From contig JASAMV010001002.1 in NCBI GenBank assembly GCA_030248065.1, forward strand, positions 1-64,000: DNA of 64,000 bases. The letters are read 5' to 3'. Shown piece by piece: positions 21,515 through 33,787 of the stretch. A program made the position numbers and the translations under genes. Positions within the stretch are counted from its first letter, which is position 1; every line of letters starts with the position of its first letter. This DNA is from Rhynchonema sp. JSB1_4. Taxonomy: Eukaryota > Nematoda > Chromadorea > Monhysterida > Xyalidae. The notes beneath the pieces are model-generated. The model worked only from the letters and a program-made list of their open reading frames with translations, was not told where the DNA came from and did not search any database.

Positions 21515-23314
21515 GTTTTTCCAGCCAAACTGTTCTTGATTTTCTGAAAACACAGTTTGCACTGTTGAAAGTGTTGTTGGGAAATATGTATGTATATTTT
21601 GTGTAGAATGCACTGCCTGTCTTGCGCATTTCTATACGCGCGCGGAAAATTTCTCGAAGATCTTATCATCACTGCGTTACGTTTGTGCACACAATGCCGC
21701 GAGTGTTTTATTTTTAAAAACTTGCCACAGAAGCATTCCGTTTCACTCAAAACAACGATGCTCGTTTCAAATATTCAGTTGCTCTTCACAGTTTTTTCAA
21801 AATTCTGGTGACTCCAATCCCTGATACCGCTCCACATCCACACTGCATCATATCGTCAAAATCAACACAACTTCCGAACAGGCCGTGATAATCCGCATCA
21901 ACAACGCTGAATGTCAATATGTTTGTTGTTATCATGCCCATTTTGAACCCACAGTGTGCCACGGTGTGGTGGCGACACTCAAGTCAATTGTGAGGAGTGA
22001 CCTGTCAACCGACATTTTTCTCGTGGAAAACAATGTTGCATAATAATGGCTGCCACAAAGTTGCGAAAAACAAATGGCTCATGTCAAAGCCGCACGGACA
22101 TTCCTTGACAAACTCGCGAAACATTGTTTGGTCTTTTCGGCTGTGCTTGTTTTGAGGTTTTCATGGACCTGCTCTAAAATCGAGACAACGGGCACTAGGC
22201 TTTGCACAAAACTGTACGTGTGTATAATACAATGCAGTCTCCAGCCATGCCTAACTTTGAGTCTCAAACAGACAACAAATACACCGGTAGTGGCACTAGG
22301 TGCACCAAGCAAGCAGTAGTGGTGTTCGTTAGCCAGATCCGCAGCATTCAATAACTGGGAAAATACTGCAAGAACAGAAACATACGCAAGTCACTACTTT
22401 GGCTGACTAGGCTGTTCCCTCACACCACATGGTAGACACACAGCTGCCCGTACCCACTGACAGTGACTACACGCACAAACACTGCTGCCTGCCTGGCTCC
22501 TATGCACTAGACTGAATGCATTGCTGTTTCACGTGCACGATTGTGAAACGTTAGGTTGGTTGGTTTGCTAGCCCGCGTGCAGAGTTGTGTTGCCTGCCTG
22601 TGCGCTGTCGATTGCCGTATGCAGTGCGCAGTCTTCTTCTGCGCTTGCAGTGCATAGAACATGCGCAAAGTGTACACACTATGTTTGTGTTTTTCTCTGA
22701 TGTGTCCGTATTGACCGTATTTCGTTTTCATGATCTTGGTTTCTCTCTTCCACCCACTGCAACCTTCTGCATGATACAGCCGACCTTCTCTGTGGTGAAC
22801 ATCCATGTAGCGAATCCTCCAGCTTTTTTCAGCTGGTTAATGAATTTTGGTCACCAATGTACCGTTGACCTCCTAATTTCTGCTCTCGTATTGTGCATAT
22901 GCAAAAATAGTGAACAAAAATGAGGACCCCGATCGATCGATTCACGTCATGGAAAGAAGACTGTATTGTGGCAATGGCCGGTACAGCCGGTCTTTCTTGT
23001 TTTGTGTGATGTCCGCACGCCTTTACTCTGCTTTTAGGTACTTTTTGGAAATTTTCTTTTCTTTTCATTTTCAAAAAGCCAAGTTCAACTGAAACGACTT
23101 TTATCATTTTTTGAAAATGAACTTTTTGTGGCATAGGTACCCTTTTTGCTCGCGTTGGTCCTTGTTTTCGTCCGTCTTACCTGCCACTGCCCCCGCGCTG
23201 AGCACAGGCTTGGCTTGGTAAATGCACACCAAAAACAAAACAAAAGCCAAGTGTCACTTTTCCAGAAGGAAATAAGATAAAGATCCGCTTCTCGAGCTTG
23301 CTCACATCGGCACG

Positions 23315-26300
23315 ATGTTCCAAGATTCATCCTTTGGCCCAGATGATTCTGCCCAGAATGGCGGTGGCAGCAGCTACATACCCGAAGATTTGTCTGCGTT
23401 ACTCGAACAGTCCAGCCGGCCGTCACGTTCTTTGTCCAATCACGATTGTTGTGTGATAACGCGCATTTACAAGATGGTGATTGAATGCATCAACACTGGT
23501 TCGTTGTTATTTTAAATGCTGTTGATTGGAACCTGAACTTGTACTTATAGTGCCCAGTGGGTCAGTAATTTATATTTTTGAAAAAGACTGTTTTTTTTCA
23601 AAAAAACGGTTTTTTCAAATAAATTACCAGTACTTACGGAATTCCGAAGGGCGAAACACCAACTTTTGGCAGTTTTTTGCCTGTTTATGGCGTAAAAAGT
23701 GCCAATTGTGTATTGTATGCCTGAAAACGCCTTGTTTTCACCTGTTTTAGCCTCTTTTTAATCGATTTTGTAACATAGTTTCGGACCCTCAAAAAATTTT
23801 TTTCGCTATTTTAGACCAAAAACACATTTTTCCGCGAAAAATAAATTTTTCCGGCAATTTAATGTGCAAATTTATCTGGCTCCGGAAAAAACGGTTTTTT
23901 TCCTTTTTTACCAGAAAAAAAACGCTTTTTTTCACGGTGGGCACCATACTTGTACGTTGTACTGCGCAGACCACAGACAGAAAGTCGTACAAAACACTTC
24001 AAAATTGACCTTTTCTTAGCAATCTGTGGTGCAACATGTCAAAATGTTCGCGCCACGCGCGATTACCGCCAATTTTTAGGCACGTAATTAAGTTTAGCAA
24101 TTATCAAAACGCACCAAAAACTCCTTCGAGTAGTGCTAAAACATCATATTTTACCCCATTTTAAAATGAACCAGTAGATTTCAAAATGAGCCAGTAGATT
24201 TTGCTAAATGAGCCACATTTTGAAAGAAAAAACCCTGGTAGGCCATCGGCTTTATTACAGTAGGCATGGTAAGTTCCTAATTTCGTTGCCTTATGCATTT
24301 TTTACAGACGCAGGAAAACTCCCGTTCGAAGTCGGGGCAGGCAACAAGCCGCGCAGCTGATACTGACACACACAGCTAGTGTGACTGAAACATTCGCAAC
24401 GCACACGATCCAGCTGCGTGAATTGTTGACTGTAGTGGTGTAGCTACCCAGGCGGGGCGGCAACCTACTGTACCACCCAAAATGTGGGGCGGCAACCTAC
24501 CTACTGTGCCAGCCGAGCTAGGGGGGGTCGTACCACTTGGGGGGTCACCTGGAAACCGAAATTTTTTATGTCTAAATACTGAAGAAAATGTGGCCTAAAA
24601 CACTAATTTCGCGCGCAGCGCGCGATTTTTCGCCTATTTGCAGACAAATATGCTAATTTTATGCAATTTTAAGCTAAAAATGAATGTTTTGGGTGAAAAG
24701 TTAGGTGGGGCGGCAACCTACCTACTGTACCAAGGGAGGGGCGGCAACCTACCTACTGTACCAGGTGAGGGGCGGCAACCTACCTACTGTACCTAGGGGG
24801 GACCCTCCACTCCCCCCCAGCTACACCATTGGTTGACTGTGTGTTGAGCTTGTTGCCTGCTTCGACTTCGAACGGGAGTTTCCCTGGGCCTGTAAAAATG
24901 CATGAGGCAACGAAATTAGAAATTTACTTTAGCCCCCTCTGAACCCGGTACAGCAACCCAGTAGGTATCCCGCTCCAGAGTGCCTCCAACACTGCCCTAA
25001 ATTGGTCAATCACTGTCTGTCTGTGTGTGTCTGTTTGCAGGCTCACTGTTCGAGGGCAAGCCAATGACGGCCACCAGAGGATGGGACATTCTGTACGAGG
25101 AATACAACAGGGACAAAATGGCAGCCGAACGACAGACGCGCAAGCAACTGCAGAAAAAAGTGGAAAACATCAAGGTTTGGCCGCCTCCATAAACGCAAAA
25201 ATAAAAAATACCGTATAATACGCACGTCATGGGGTGGAATTTTCGAAACGGTGTAAAGGTCAGTTGGGCGTAAAGGTCGGCGTAAAGTTCGGTCTAAAGC
25301 TCGGTCGGCGTAGCTCGGTGTAAACGTGAAACATTGCCTGTTATTAACGTGGAATGTTTCAAGTTTACACCGAGGTCTATCACACTGAGCTGTCAACCGA
25401 GCTTTCCACCGACCTTTACACCCAACTGACCTTTACACCGTTTCGAAAACATCACCCATGGTAAAATATACAGTATAATGTGACCAGAACCTTGGTAATT
25501 ATCCACACACAATTTTTATCATTTCCGCTCTTCACTTCAATTAAACGGTTCTAAAATTCGCGCTGTCCGCTTAAAACTGGTGATTTTGAGAAACAAAAAT
25601 ACATTTTCAGCAGCAATACACTGATTAGCAAATACATTTTTAAATGCTGGTTTTGTATTTTGTTCCTGCTAAGATAGTCCTTGACTTAAGCAACCGAGGC
25701 CTAAAAGCAACCGAGGCCTAAAACAGTTCTAAAAAAATATACCGGACCGTGTCACGTCACCCAGCAGGCCAGTCCAACTCTGACTTACACAATTCGCAAA
25801 TAACTTTCGAAAAATGTCACTTCATGCCTCGCCGCTCCATCGGAGGTTTCTCTCAAAATCTTCCAAATACGAGTGACAGTCGTATTTTACCAATACTCAC
25901 CTTTTTTGTTGTTTTTTTCAATAAAAAATTTGGTTCGAAATGATTGGTGCAAACAAAGAAAGGCGTTTTCTCAGTTTTTTCAATGACAATCAATTTGTTT
26001 CAGCAACGTGTACGCGACATTCACGTGAACGTACATCGTGGCAACGGGGACATCAAAGCCAAAATGGCGCAACTCCGTTACGACCAACCCTATATGTTGG
26101 TGATGTACTCGATTCTGTTCCCGCACATCGACATCGGACCGCTTGACGATCTCGACTTATATCCGGATTCCGAGATTGGAGGATCGGGCAACAGTCGCCG
26201 TGATCCATTATTGATGCAACAACTGCCGCAACCGGCCTTAGACCACGACCACGAGACGGGCGAGATTTACGCGAACGTGCCGGCAAATGATGAGAGTATG

Positions 26301-29300
26301 GAACAGGCGGAAAGTGGGGATGAGGATATCAAATACCCGATTGAACATCTGACGCAAAATTTGTGGGTAGTTTTGTTTATTTTTGTTTGATAATATTTTC
26401 AGAGACATGATTAGTTTTATTCCAGTGAGTTTCCGACGTCAACCGCCAGTCCGGAGGCGTTGCCGGTTGCCAGCGCCTCGCGCTACGATTCTGATGCGAT
26501 ACCCGCCATTGAGGTTCTGGTTTATCGTTGATTTTTTTTACCATTTCCCTGTGAAATTCGCGTTTTTTTGTCATTTTCTGGTAACTTTTTCGAATATCGA
26601 AATTGACAAAAGGAGATATGCACACGACAACTCATGCGAAAACTAATCAGTCTGTTTCTTTTGTGCAAGAAGCGAAAACCATGGCTTTTTCAGCAGCCAA
26701 GCTAAGGGACCGAGTAGCAATTTTCTGATGAGCACTGGCAAAATATCGAAAGCGGCAGTTTCTAGTTTTATGGTCAGAGGCTGAAATCACAGTCTTTTTA
26801 GAAAACGTCCGGATAACGCGTAAAAGTTGAACAAATTCAAAAAAATAAATGCTAAATAAACGCAGGTTGAGCCAGCAGTCGTACAATCAAACACATCACC
26901 CAAGTTGCTGGCAACGCGACTTAGCATTGTGCCCCGAGCGAAAGCGTTGCAACAGAAATTGCGTCAAGCGCGACAACAACAGAATGAAGCGATGCTCTCA
27001 TTCTCGTACACCAGTGCACACAATGCCAGGGTGCCGGCAGGTTGTGGTTGGGATTTGGGGATTGGATTGGTTGTTGTGTGGGGATGGCCAATTTGGAATC
27101 ATCAAGCTGGCTGCACCTAATGACAAAATATTAATTTTTGAAATCTTAAAATTAAAAAATGTTCGCTTTTTTATATTTCATGGAGACGTGAAACTGGATT
27201 TGAAAGTATGAAGTAAGGACATGACTGTTCGAGTCGAAAAATTCACTTTGTTTTCTGTATGCAGTGTCCATTGTCCCATGTATTTTTTTACCAAATTTAG
27301 TAGCTTGTTAGCTACTAAATTTTTTGAAAAACTAGTAAATTTTCAAATTTAGTAGTCTAAAAGCTACTAAATTTTGTATTTTGGCCAAAAAAGCTAGTAA
27401 TTTGGCTTTTCAGCGGCAAAAAAGTACTAAATTTTTGATTTTACTAGCTTCTTGCTACTACCCATTTTGAAAAATAAACCCTGCACTGTCCACTGCAAAA
27501 AATTTCGTGCAAATTCCCATCCCAAAATTACTCCTAAAGTAATTTTTTGCAAGAAAAAACATGCGCGTACCCAAATCGGCGATCGACAACTTTTACGCTG
27601 ATTGAAATTAGTTGACTCGAGAAAATTTGTGGGATCCACATAGATCACCCAGTTTGATATCGGTGTTATTTTCAGCGGCCAACAGCAGCGCAACACCGAC
27701 CGCCAACAATGACAGCGGAAAGCGAACTTTCAAGAACTACGCCGGCCAGCGCAATGCACAGCTGAACAAGGAACTAAACGACACAACAGCGGCAATAATC
27801 CGTGAAGCAGAGATGCGCGCGGCTGCAAAGGCGCGAAAGAAGGCCGATCTGGAGGTGAAACGACAGCGATTGACATTGACCAAGGAGAAGGAGGAGGCAA
27901 CAATCAGCGACGACACCAGGTTTTCGGCACTTTCAGTCGACAATGAGGCTGTGGCCGATCTCATCCGCGCCAATCGACGGCTGCAGGGAATGATGGAGGT
28001 AATTTACATGGGGGTTGTGATGGAATCATTGACGTTTTTGTTGTTGTTTATATTTCTGGCGTTTTTATCCGGCAAATGTAGGCTTATTTTCATGTGGTCA
28101 ACGCATATCCTCCACACGCAGCCTTATGTCATGCTGTATTTCATCGCTGCTTTGGTATGGCTGGCTGCGTTGACGACCAGCGTTGACCATTTGCGTTAAT
28201 GACTAAATAATTAGCCCAAATGCGAAGAGCCGTTGTTTAGATGATGGCTCAGTGTGGCTATTTTCCGTGATCTACCGTTGTATCCGGCCGCACGGTATAT
28301 CTGGATGTGTCTTGTGTCGACCAACAAATGTTTCGGCCAATTCATAAGGTTTCGCTGAGATTTTATTGCGATGGTTGGTTGTTTGCCATCGTTCGGTTGT
28401 CGTGGTCTCATTGTTGACTGAAGATGTCCGACAGATCTTCTGCGCATTTGATCGGGTTACGCCACAGATCGATTGGGCTCGTGGATACGGGTCGGCTTTT
28501 GCAACGAAACAGATGTTCGACCGTGTCATGCTCGGAGCAGCATCGAGGGCACACGTTTTGTATGTTTGGGTCGATGCGATTCCGATATGAGTTCAGCATG
28601 CGGCAGTGACCACTGCGTAATTGCGCCAGGGTGCATCTTGTACGCCGATCCAGCGACTCTTCTTCTGGTTTGATGTCGGGTGGTTTGGTGCCCAGGACCC
28701 GATTGACGCTGAGTGCCGCCTTGTCCTGGGAGACGAAGTCGGTGTGGATCGCTTTTAGCGTTTCGCCGTAGTCGTACTTCTTCTTCGTCATTACGGTGTT
28801 GCGTTGTACAGCTTCCGCGAATTTGGACTGAAGAGTAGGTCGACGTTTGGCTTTCGGGTGTGGGTCGGATGTCGTTTCGTGGCAGGGATGTTCTCGAAGT
28901 TGCGCTGCCGCCAGGAATTGCGCGCTGACCATGTCTAGATGGCGGTCGACAGTCAGCTGCTTGCACTCTTGGTGTAGGTGGTCCGTTTTTGACATCAGAT
29001 GACAGCCGGAAATGACCCTCAACGCGGCATTTTGGGCTGGCTGGATGCGGTCTATGGTCCTGTTCGCGGTTGACTTCCATACCGGCGCAGCGTAGTTTAT
29101 TATAGACTTGCTGATAGCGTTGAAGGTGACGTTGAGGGTCTCCTTGCTCTGCCCCCAGCTCGTGCCTGCCAGCGCCTTTAGGATCGAGTTGCGCGATTGC
29201 ACCCGCGACCGTATTGACTCGCAATGGCGTTCGATATACTTGCGTATTTTTCCGCAAAATATATTTTTGGAAAAAAAACCGTTTTTTTTCCGGAAAAAAA

Positions 29301-30575
29301 ACCGTTTTTTTTCCAAATATTTTTCCAGTACTTAAGGATACCCATGGTCCAAAAACGTCTATTTTGGAGAAAATTTTGTCGGGAAATGGCCTGAAACAGG
29401 CTAAAAATGCACTTGGAGATTAAAAAGTGCTCATTTTGAACTGTTTAGCACCGATTTACATTGGTTTTGACAACATTCTTTCGCAACCTTTGAAAATATT
29501 TCGGAAATTTTTGGAAAAAAAACCGTTTTTTTCCAAAAGTTGCCACTTGGAAAAATTTCCGGAAAAATAAAAACGTATTTTTCCGGGCCTCGGAAAAAAA
29601 ACGGTTTTTTTTCGGTTTTTTTTCCGGAAAAAAAACGGTTTTTTTTCCGGCCCGCAAGTATAGCGTTCGAATCTGATGCCTGGATCGAATCCTAGTGTTA
29701 GCGATCATTGGCACTCAAGTGCGTGCAACTAACCAATATGGAAACAAGAACCATTGGGAACCAATAATTTTATTTGCCGCGACCTCCTGAAGAAAATCAT
29801 CGCGTGCATGAGCTTGCACACCGAACTAGGAGAACAGTATTTTAGGCCAGATCGGTTCGGATAGATTGCACGCTTGTCAGATGATGATTCTCTATGTGCT
29901 TGATGCACGGAACCTTTCTGTCCAGCAACGGTCTGACCTGATGTTTCAAGGCTTGATGTGACACGTTTTCGAACAAGTCAAGCACATTTGAGGGATAAAT
30001 ACACGGCACGGACGCGATCTTAAAACATCAGGCAATGGGTGTCTGCTTGTGATTAGTGCATCTAACATGCACAGAATCGCTGTCTGATTCGATCAAACCA
30101 TAAATGGATAAACTCCCACCACTGTTTCATTGAGGGCTCCATCAGATAGACCCGAAACTCGAAATATAGAGATAGACCCGAAACCCGAAATATAGATTTT
30201 TCCATGTCTGATTTTCCATGCATGATAATCGAAAATGTTTTGGTTTTGCCACTTGCAGCTGACGTGAACAATTTATACTGTCAATCGAAGCATTTTCGAT
30301 TATCATGTATCGTGTTTCGGGTTTTTTTTCAAAACCCGAAACATGGACATAGAAAAAATGTATTTCGGGTTTTCGGGTCTACCTGGCGGCTGAGTTCTAG
30401 CCTAGTTAGGATCAGAAAAACAGCGAGTAGGACGGTATTTTTCAGAAACCCTGTATTTGTCTTACAGGATTTCTTCTACGAACAAAAGACCTTGATGCGC
30501 GAACAGCGTGAGGTGGCGCGGTTGCAGAAAATGTTCTACTCGAGGAAACTGGCCGCCATGGGCTCGATTGATTGA
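23315..30575 (+). CDS. Unrecognised coiled-coil protein
   Basis: Seven exons: 23315-23498, 25041-25174, 26004-26362, 26426-26513, 26866-27040, 27676-27998 and 30468-30575. They join to 456 residues. The N terminus is Ser/Gly-rich (MFQDSSFGPDDSAQNGGGSS). A helical block follows (YEEYNRDKMAAERQTRKQLQ), then LRYDQPYMLVMYSILFPHID and an acidic region. The C-terminal half is strongly coiled-coil (NAQLNKELNDTTAAIIREAE ... KARKKADLEVKRQRL). It ends RKLAAMGSID. It has no signal peptide or span, so it is probably cytoplasmic or nuclear. The exon 3/4 junction has two in-phase options: 26362 to 26426, or 26366 to 26430. The last intron carries a LINE fragment and an inserted MITE. Confidence 0.8.
23546..23948. 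mobile_element. 8-bp-TSD MITE related to the TATACTTGCG family (copy 3, diverged)
   Basis: The ends TATAGTGCCCA and TGGGCACCATA are flanked by CTTGTACT / CTTGTACG (7 of 8). The interior has the same AAAAAACGGTTTTTT runs and the CAGTACTTA motif seen in copies 1 and 2. It lies in intron 1 of the coiled-coil gene. Confidence 0.72.
24271..24929. repeat. Long inverted repeat with a hAT MITE in its loop
   Basis: About 80-bp arms (24271-24349 and 24848-24929) are near-complementary. Both carry AACTCCCGTTCGAAGTCG and CTAATTTCGTTGCC or their complements. It is probably an older foldback element. The loop is mostly the MITE at 24433-24831. Confidence 0.75.
24433..24831. mobile_element. hAT-type MITE, TIR YARTGGTGTAGCT
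   Basis: It starts TAGTGGTGTAGCTACCC and ends AGCTACACCATTG. An exact 8-bp duplication GTTGACTG lies at 24425-24432 and 24832-24839. The GGGGCGGCAACCTACCTACT units inside resemble the blocks at 2060-2870. Another copy appears to begin at 63985, at the window end. Confidence 0.86.
25229..25459. mobile_element. Palindromic element with GGTGTAAAGGTC arms (copy 1)
   Basis: The left half (ATGGGGTGGAATTTTCGAAA, then GGTGTAAAGGTCAGTTGGGC) is almost entirely complementary to the right half. This makes a ~230-bp foldback with GTGAAACATTGCC near its centre. Copy 2 lies at 37276-37508. Target duplications are not clear. It is in intron 2 of the coiled-coil gene. Confidence 0.75.
28080..28214. mobile_element. 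MITE of the GGCTTAT / GTGGTCAAC family
   Basis: GGCTTATTTTCATGTGGTCA at the left is partly mirrored by GTTGACCATTTGCGTTAATG ... AATTAGCC at the right. Flanks share CAAATG. It lies in the last intron of the coiled-coil gene. Confidence 0.5.
28408..29234 (-). mobile_element. 5'-truncated jockey-like LINE fragment (reverse transcriptase C-terminal end)
   Basis: The minus-strand open frame of about 270 residues matches the C-terminal end of jockey-group non-LTR polyproteins. It has RSRVQSRNSILKALAGTSWG, then NYAAPVWKS, RIQPAQNAALRVISG and a terminal zinc-knuckle CPRCCSEHDTVEHLFRC. The endonuclease and catalytic YADD core are missing, so the copy is dead. It is oriented against its host gene, inside the last intron. 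The MITE at 29235-29662 abuts its 5' side and probably inserted into it. Confidence 0.85.
29235..29662. mobile_element. 8-bp-TSD MITE, TIR TATACTTGCG (copy 2)
   Basis: It is a reverse-oriented copy of 1137-1557, with ends TATACTTGCG and CGCAAGTATA. An exact duplication GCGTTCGA lies at 29227-29234 and 29663-29670. The core (AAACAGGCTAAAAATGCACT and neighbours) is nearly identical to copy 1. It interrupts or abuts the LINE fragment. Confidence 0.9.
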
Positions 30576-30861
30576 TTTTTTAGAGAAGTATTGCTCATGT
30601 TGCGATTTTGTTCACGTTTTAGTTTGTTTAATATTGTCTAATGCTTGGAGATGTAGAGTATAATTGCAAGTTCCGACCTTGTCATGCTGTTTTCTTAAAT
30701 TGTTTTTTGTTGCATGGTGTTCTCAGTGTAACCAACCGTTTTCTGATTGGTGGAAAATCATCAGCTGATTTTGAACGGATACGTAAATAAGAGCTTGACA
30801 CATCAGATACGTATTTGTACATATACATAATGAGCCAACAAGTAGTGACCGTGGTTATCAT

Positions 30862-31305
30862 TAGGGTTAGAGAGATGTCGGGTGTCGGGTGCCAAAAAAG
30901 TGTAGGTGTCGGGTGTCGGGTACCCCCAGATGTCGGGTGTCGGGTTTTTTTGGACCCGACACCCGACACTTACGGTTCAAAACATCAGTTTTGCTAAGAG
31001 AAGAATTTTGAGAGAAAATTTTCTTCGGACCAAATGTTTCCGAAGACGCAGAATGTGACATTTTGGTGTTTATTTCGTGTGAAAATACTTGACTTCAGTA
31101 ACCTGAGCCAAAAAATTGCACTAATGATGCAAATGAGCAAAAATTTGCCTGTTTTTGCTCCAAAAACAGGTGTCGGGTGTCGGGTTTTTTTCAAAAACTA
31201 GATGTCGGGTGTCGGGTTTTTTTGCAACTGTCGGGTGTCGGGTGTCGGCTTTTTTTCTCAGATGTCGGGTGTCGGGTACCCCCCCCCCCCCGACCTCTAA
31301 CCCTA
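30862..31305. mobile_element. 8-bp-TSD MITE with TGTCGGG repeats, TIR TAGGGTTAGAG (copy 2)
   Basis: It has the same ends and core as 5790-6112, flanked by an exact GTTATCAT duplication (30854-30861 and 31306-31313). It is longer (444 bp) because it keeps an extra middle segment. It is intergenic between the coiled-coil gene and ZC4H2. Confidence 0.9.
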
Positions 31306-31313
31306 GTTATCAT

Positions 31314-33787
31314 AACAGCTGCGCAATTTTGTGAAATTTTATTTTTGCGGTTTTATTTCTGTGACTTCTGTTTCCGATGTTACGCACATCTGCCTGCATG
31401 AAACCATCCTGCTTGCAGACGTAAATGATACACAATAAATCTGCACAAAGGGCGTGAGCCGCTAAATTGAATAAACGCTCCGCTCCACAGACAGAAAATG
31501 TGCGCTACAAATATATTTTGCGTCTGTGAAATTGCGGGAGACAAAATGTGGCATGGTATACGTAATTCCTGAGGGGAACATAACACGCAACGGAAATTAG
31601 AAACAGCCAGCATGTGGTCAACTGCTGACACATCAAAGGTCGCTGGCGGATATTCACTCGCACTTTGTACTTCTTGTTGGGTACTGTATGTGGGATTGCG
31701 ATAGGTCGATGCACTTTTCTTTGGTCATGTGGTGCCCTAAAATTGATTCAAAATTTTATGTGAAATTCGGGGCGGGAAATTATAACAGCAAAACGATTGA
31801 TTGATAAGCAACAAACTGAACACGATCATTGCCCCTTGGAAAACAGGTTTCAGCTGATTATGTATTAGGCTCCCAATGTGACATTGCACATAATCCACAC
31901 CCCTTTTATTCCAACTCACATTTCCGCTGAAAGTCCATAAATAACATTGAGGTGGGATGGGATTCAAATGAATTTTGTACAGTTTTGTGGCATCTTCTGT
32001 TCCCCAAATGTCGGTTTCCATGCGCAAATTGTTCATTTGCGCTGCTTGAATTCCCAAGTTGGTGCTTTATGGTTTATTGTGTTCGCGCCATATTTGGTGA
32101 CAAAATGGTTTCAATAAGTCGCAGTTTGGTCACAAACCTCAGCCACAGAGATCGCGAACAGAATCTGCGCACTGGAGCGAAGAATTCGTTCAGTATAGTA
32201 GATTATATTAAGATTGAATTCTCCATCGTGAAGCCTGATCTTTTCATTAATGTTTAGTCATCTTGGAAAATTTTTTAACTTTTTTCATTTCTGTCCGCCC
32301 CCATTTTTTCAGTTTCCGCTGCAGGCTTTCGCCTCGTCTTCTGTGGGTTACGGTAAGACACTTCTCAGCCGATCATAAACGAGAGACACCTTCGTTTTGT
32401 GTCGTAATATTTTTACAGTGATTATTCGCACCTGTATTGCTGATTTATTGCACTTTTTACTCCTTTGCTGCATTCAGATGTCGCAAAAACCAGCGGTCGT
32501 GGTCGAATGTACATAGATGTGCATACGTTTTTGTTCTCAGTCCAGAGTCACAGATTGGGATTGTTAACGAAACGTGTGATTGCTGAACATGGAAAAATGA
32601 GACAAAAATTTTCGTTGCATTGATCTGAAACCAGAAAAAAAACTGAAAAGTCCCGCCTCTTTGGCCTGAGAACACACTGGCATTCAAAAAGATCTTTCCG
32701 CTTTTTCATCCCGGTGCATTCTTTTGTGTTCAAACAAGAACACCAGCAACCCACACCACAAACACTGATTACAATCAAACCTGTACGATGCATCCATACA
32801 TGTATACATGTATACACAAATATCGCACTCCCTTCCCTCCGGCCGCCGTTTGCCCTTAAACGTTTTATTAGTTGCTTCGTATATTCAATATCTATGTACG
32901 TATGTATGTGTACACATTTGAGATGTTCAACGTTTCCTAAACCCATTATATTCTGCTTGCAGCAGCCAAACCATGGCGTGTTTTTACGACGCGTCATTTC
33001 ATTTCTTCTCATGATTGCTCATTTTTGATGGGTTCCTATTTCATTTTGAAACCTCGCCACAAATGGGGCAGGCGGGACCCAACAATAGTTCAGGGACTGA
33101 CATTCTATTGATCTATTGGTGCGCTACCAAGCAAAAGATTACAATAGAAGGTGAGACACTGACACTCTGTGGCGGTCGAGGTGACTACGGTAGGAATGTG
33201 CACATGCACAAAACCGAAAGCAAAGGCAAAATATTAGTGCCGAACGCATAAATCTATTTCCCCACGCGGCTTGTTTTATCAAGAGGTTCTGTTCCATCGA
33301 GACTTTAACAGCATTCAGTGTGTTTAATGAAACGCTGCAATCATATTTATACGCACTACACTAATATATTCTGCATTTCTTACCGTATGCCCATGTTTAT
33401 AGATGCTTCCCGCGGTTTGTACACATACGTGGGCATTCAGCATTCTATTCTTTGATTGTAATCGCATTATTATTCTCAGCTATAATCGTCAAAGAGTTGT
33501 ATAGCGCACCTCCGCTGTTGCGGGCGGTGTTGCTTTTCGGCGGAATAAAATTTGAATAACTAATAAGCATCCGATCACCATAAACCCTGTTTTACAAGTG
33601 GGAGCGGTTATCTGCTTTTCTTCGAGTGTGCAACTGCAACGAAACACCTGCGTGACTCGCTTGGGTTGCAACAAACTGAATGAAAGCTGCTATTTGCATA
33701 TTAGCCGGTTCTTGAACATGTGTGGATACTTTAAAGGAGGACTATTTTAATGGCTTTTTTCAGAATTGAAATTTTAAAATTTTTACC
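31314..33787. other. Intergenic, nothing supportable
   Basis: I see no exon with a convincing frame and splice sites. TATGTATGTG-type microsatellite is present around 32890-32915. The ZC4H2 promoter should lie near the right edge, but no clear core promoter is visible. Confidence 0.5.

Noticed and set aside
28526..29257. 243-residue minus-strand frame overlapping the LINE
   Set aside because: It is the shifted frame of the LINE reading frame, which alone shows reverse transcriptase C-terminal and zinc-knuckle motifs.
29663..29740. tRNA- or SINE-like stretch with GGATCGAATCC
   Set aside because: No cloverleaf could be drawn and the A box is absent; the GTTCGAA part is the MITE target duplication.
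30062..30400. Possible element with AGACCCGAAAC / GTTTTCGGGTCT ends
   Set aside because: The inverted ends are visible but no target duplication closes it, so the boundaries could not be supported.
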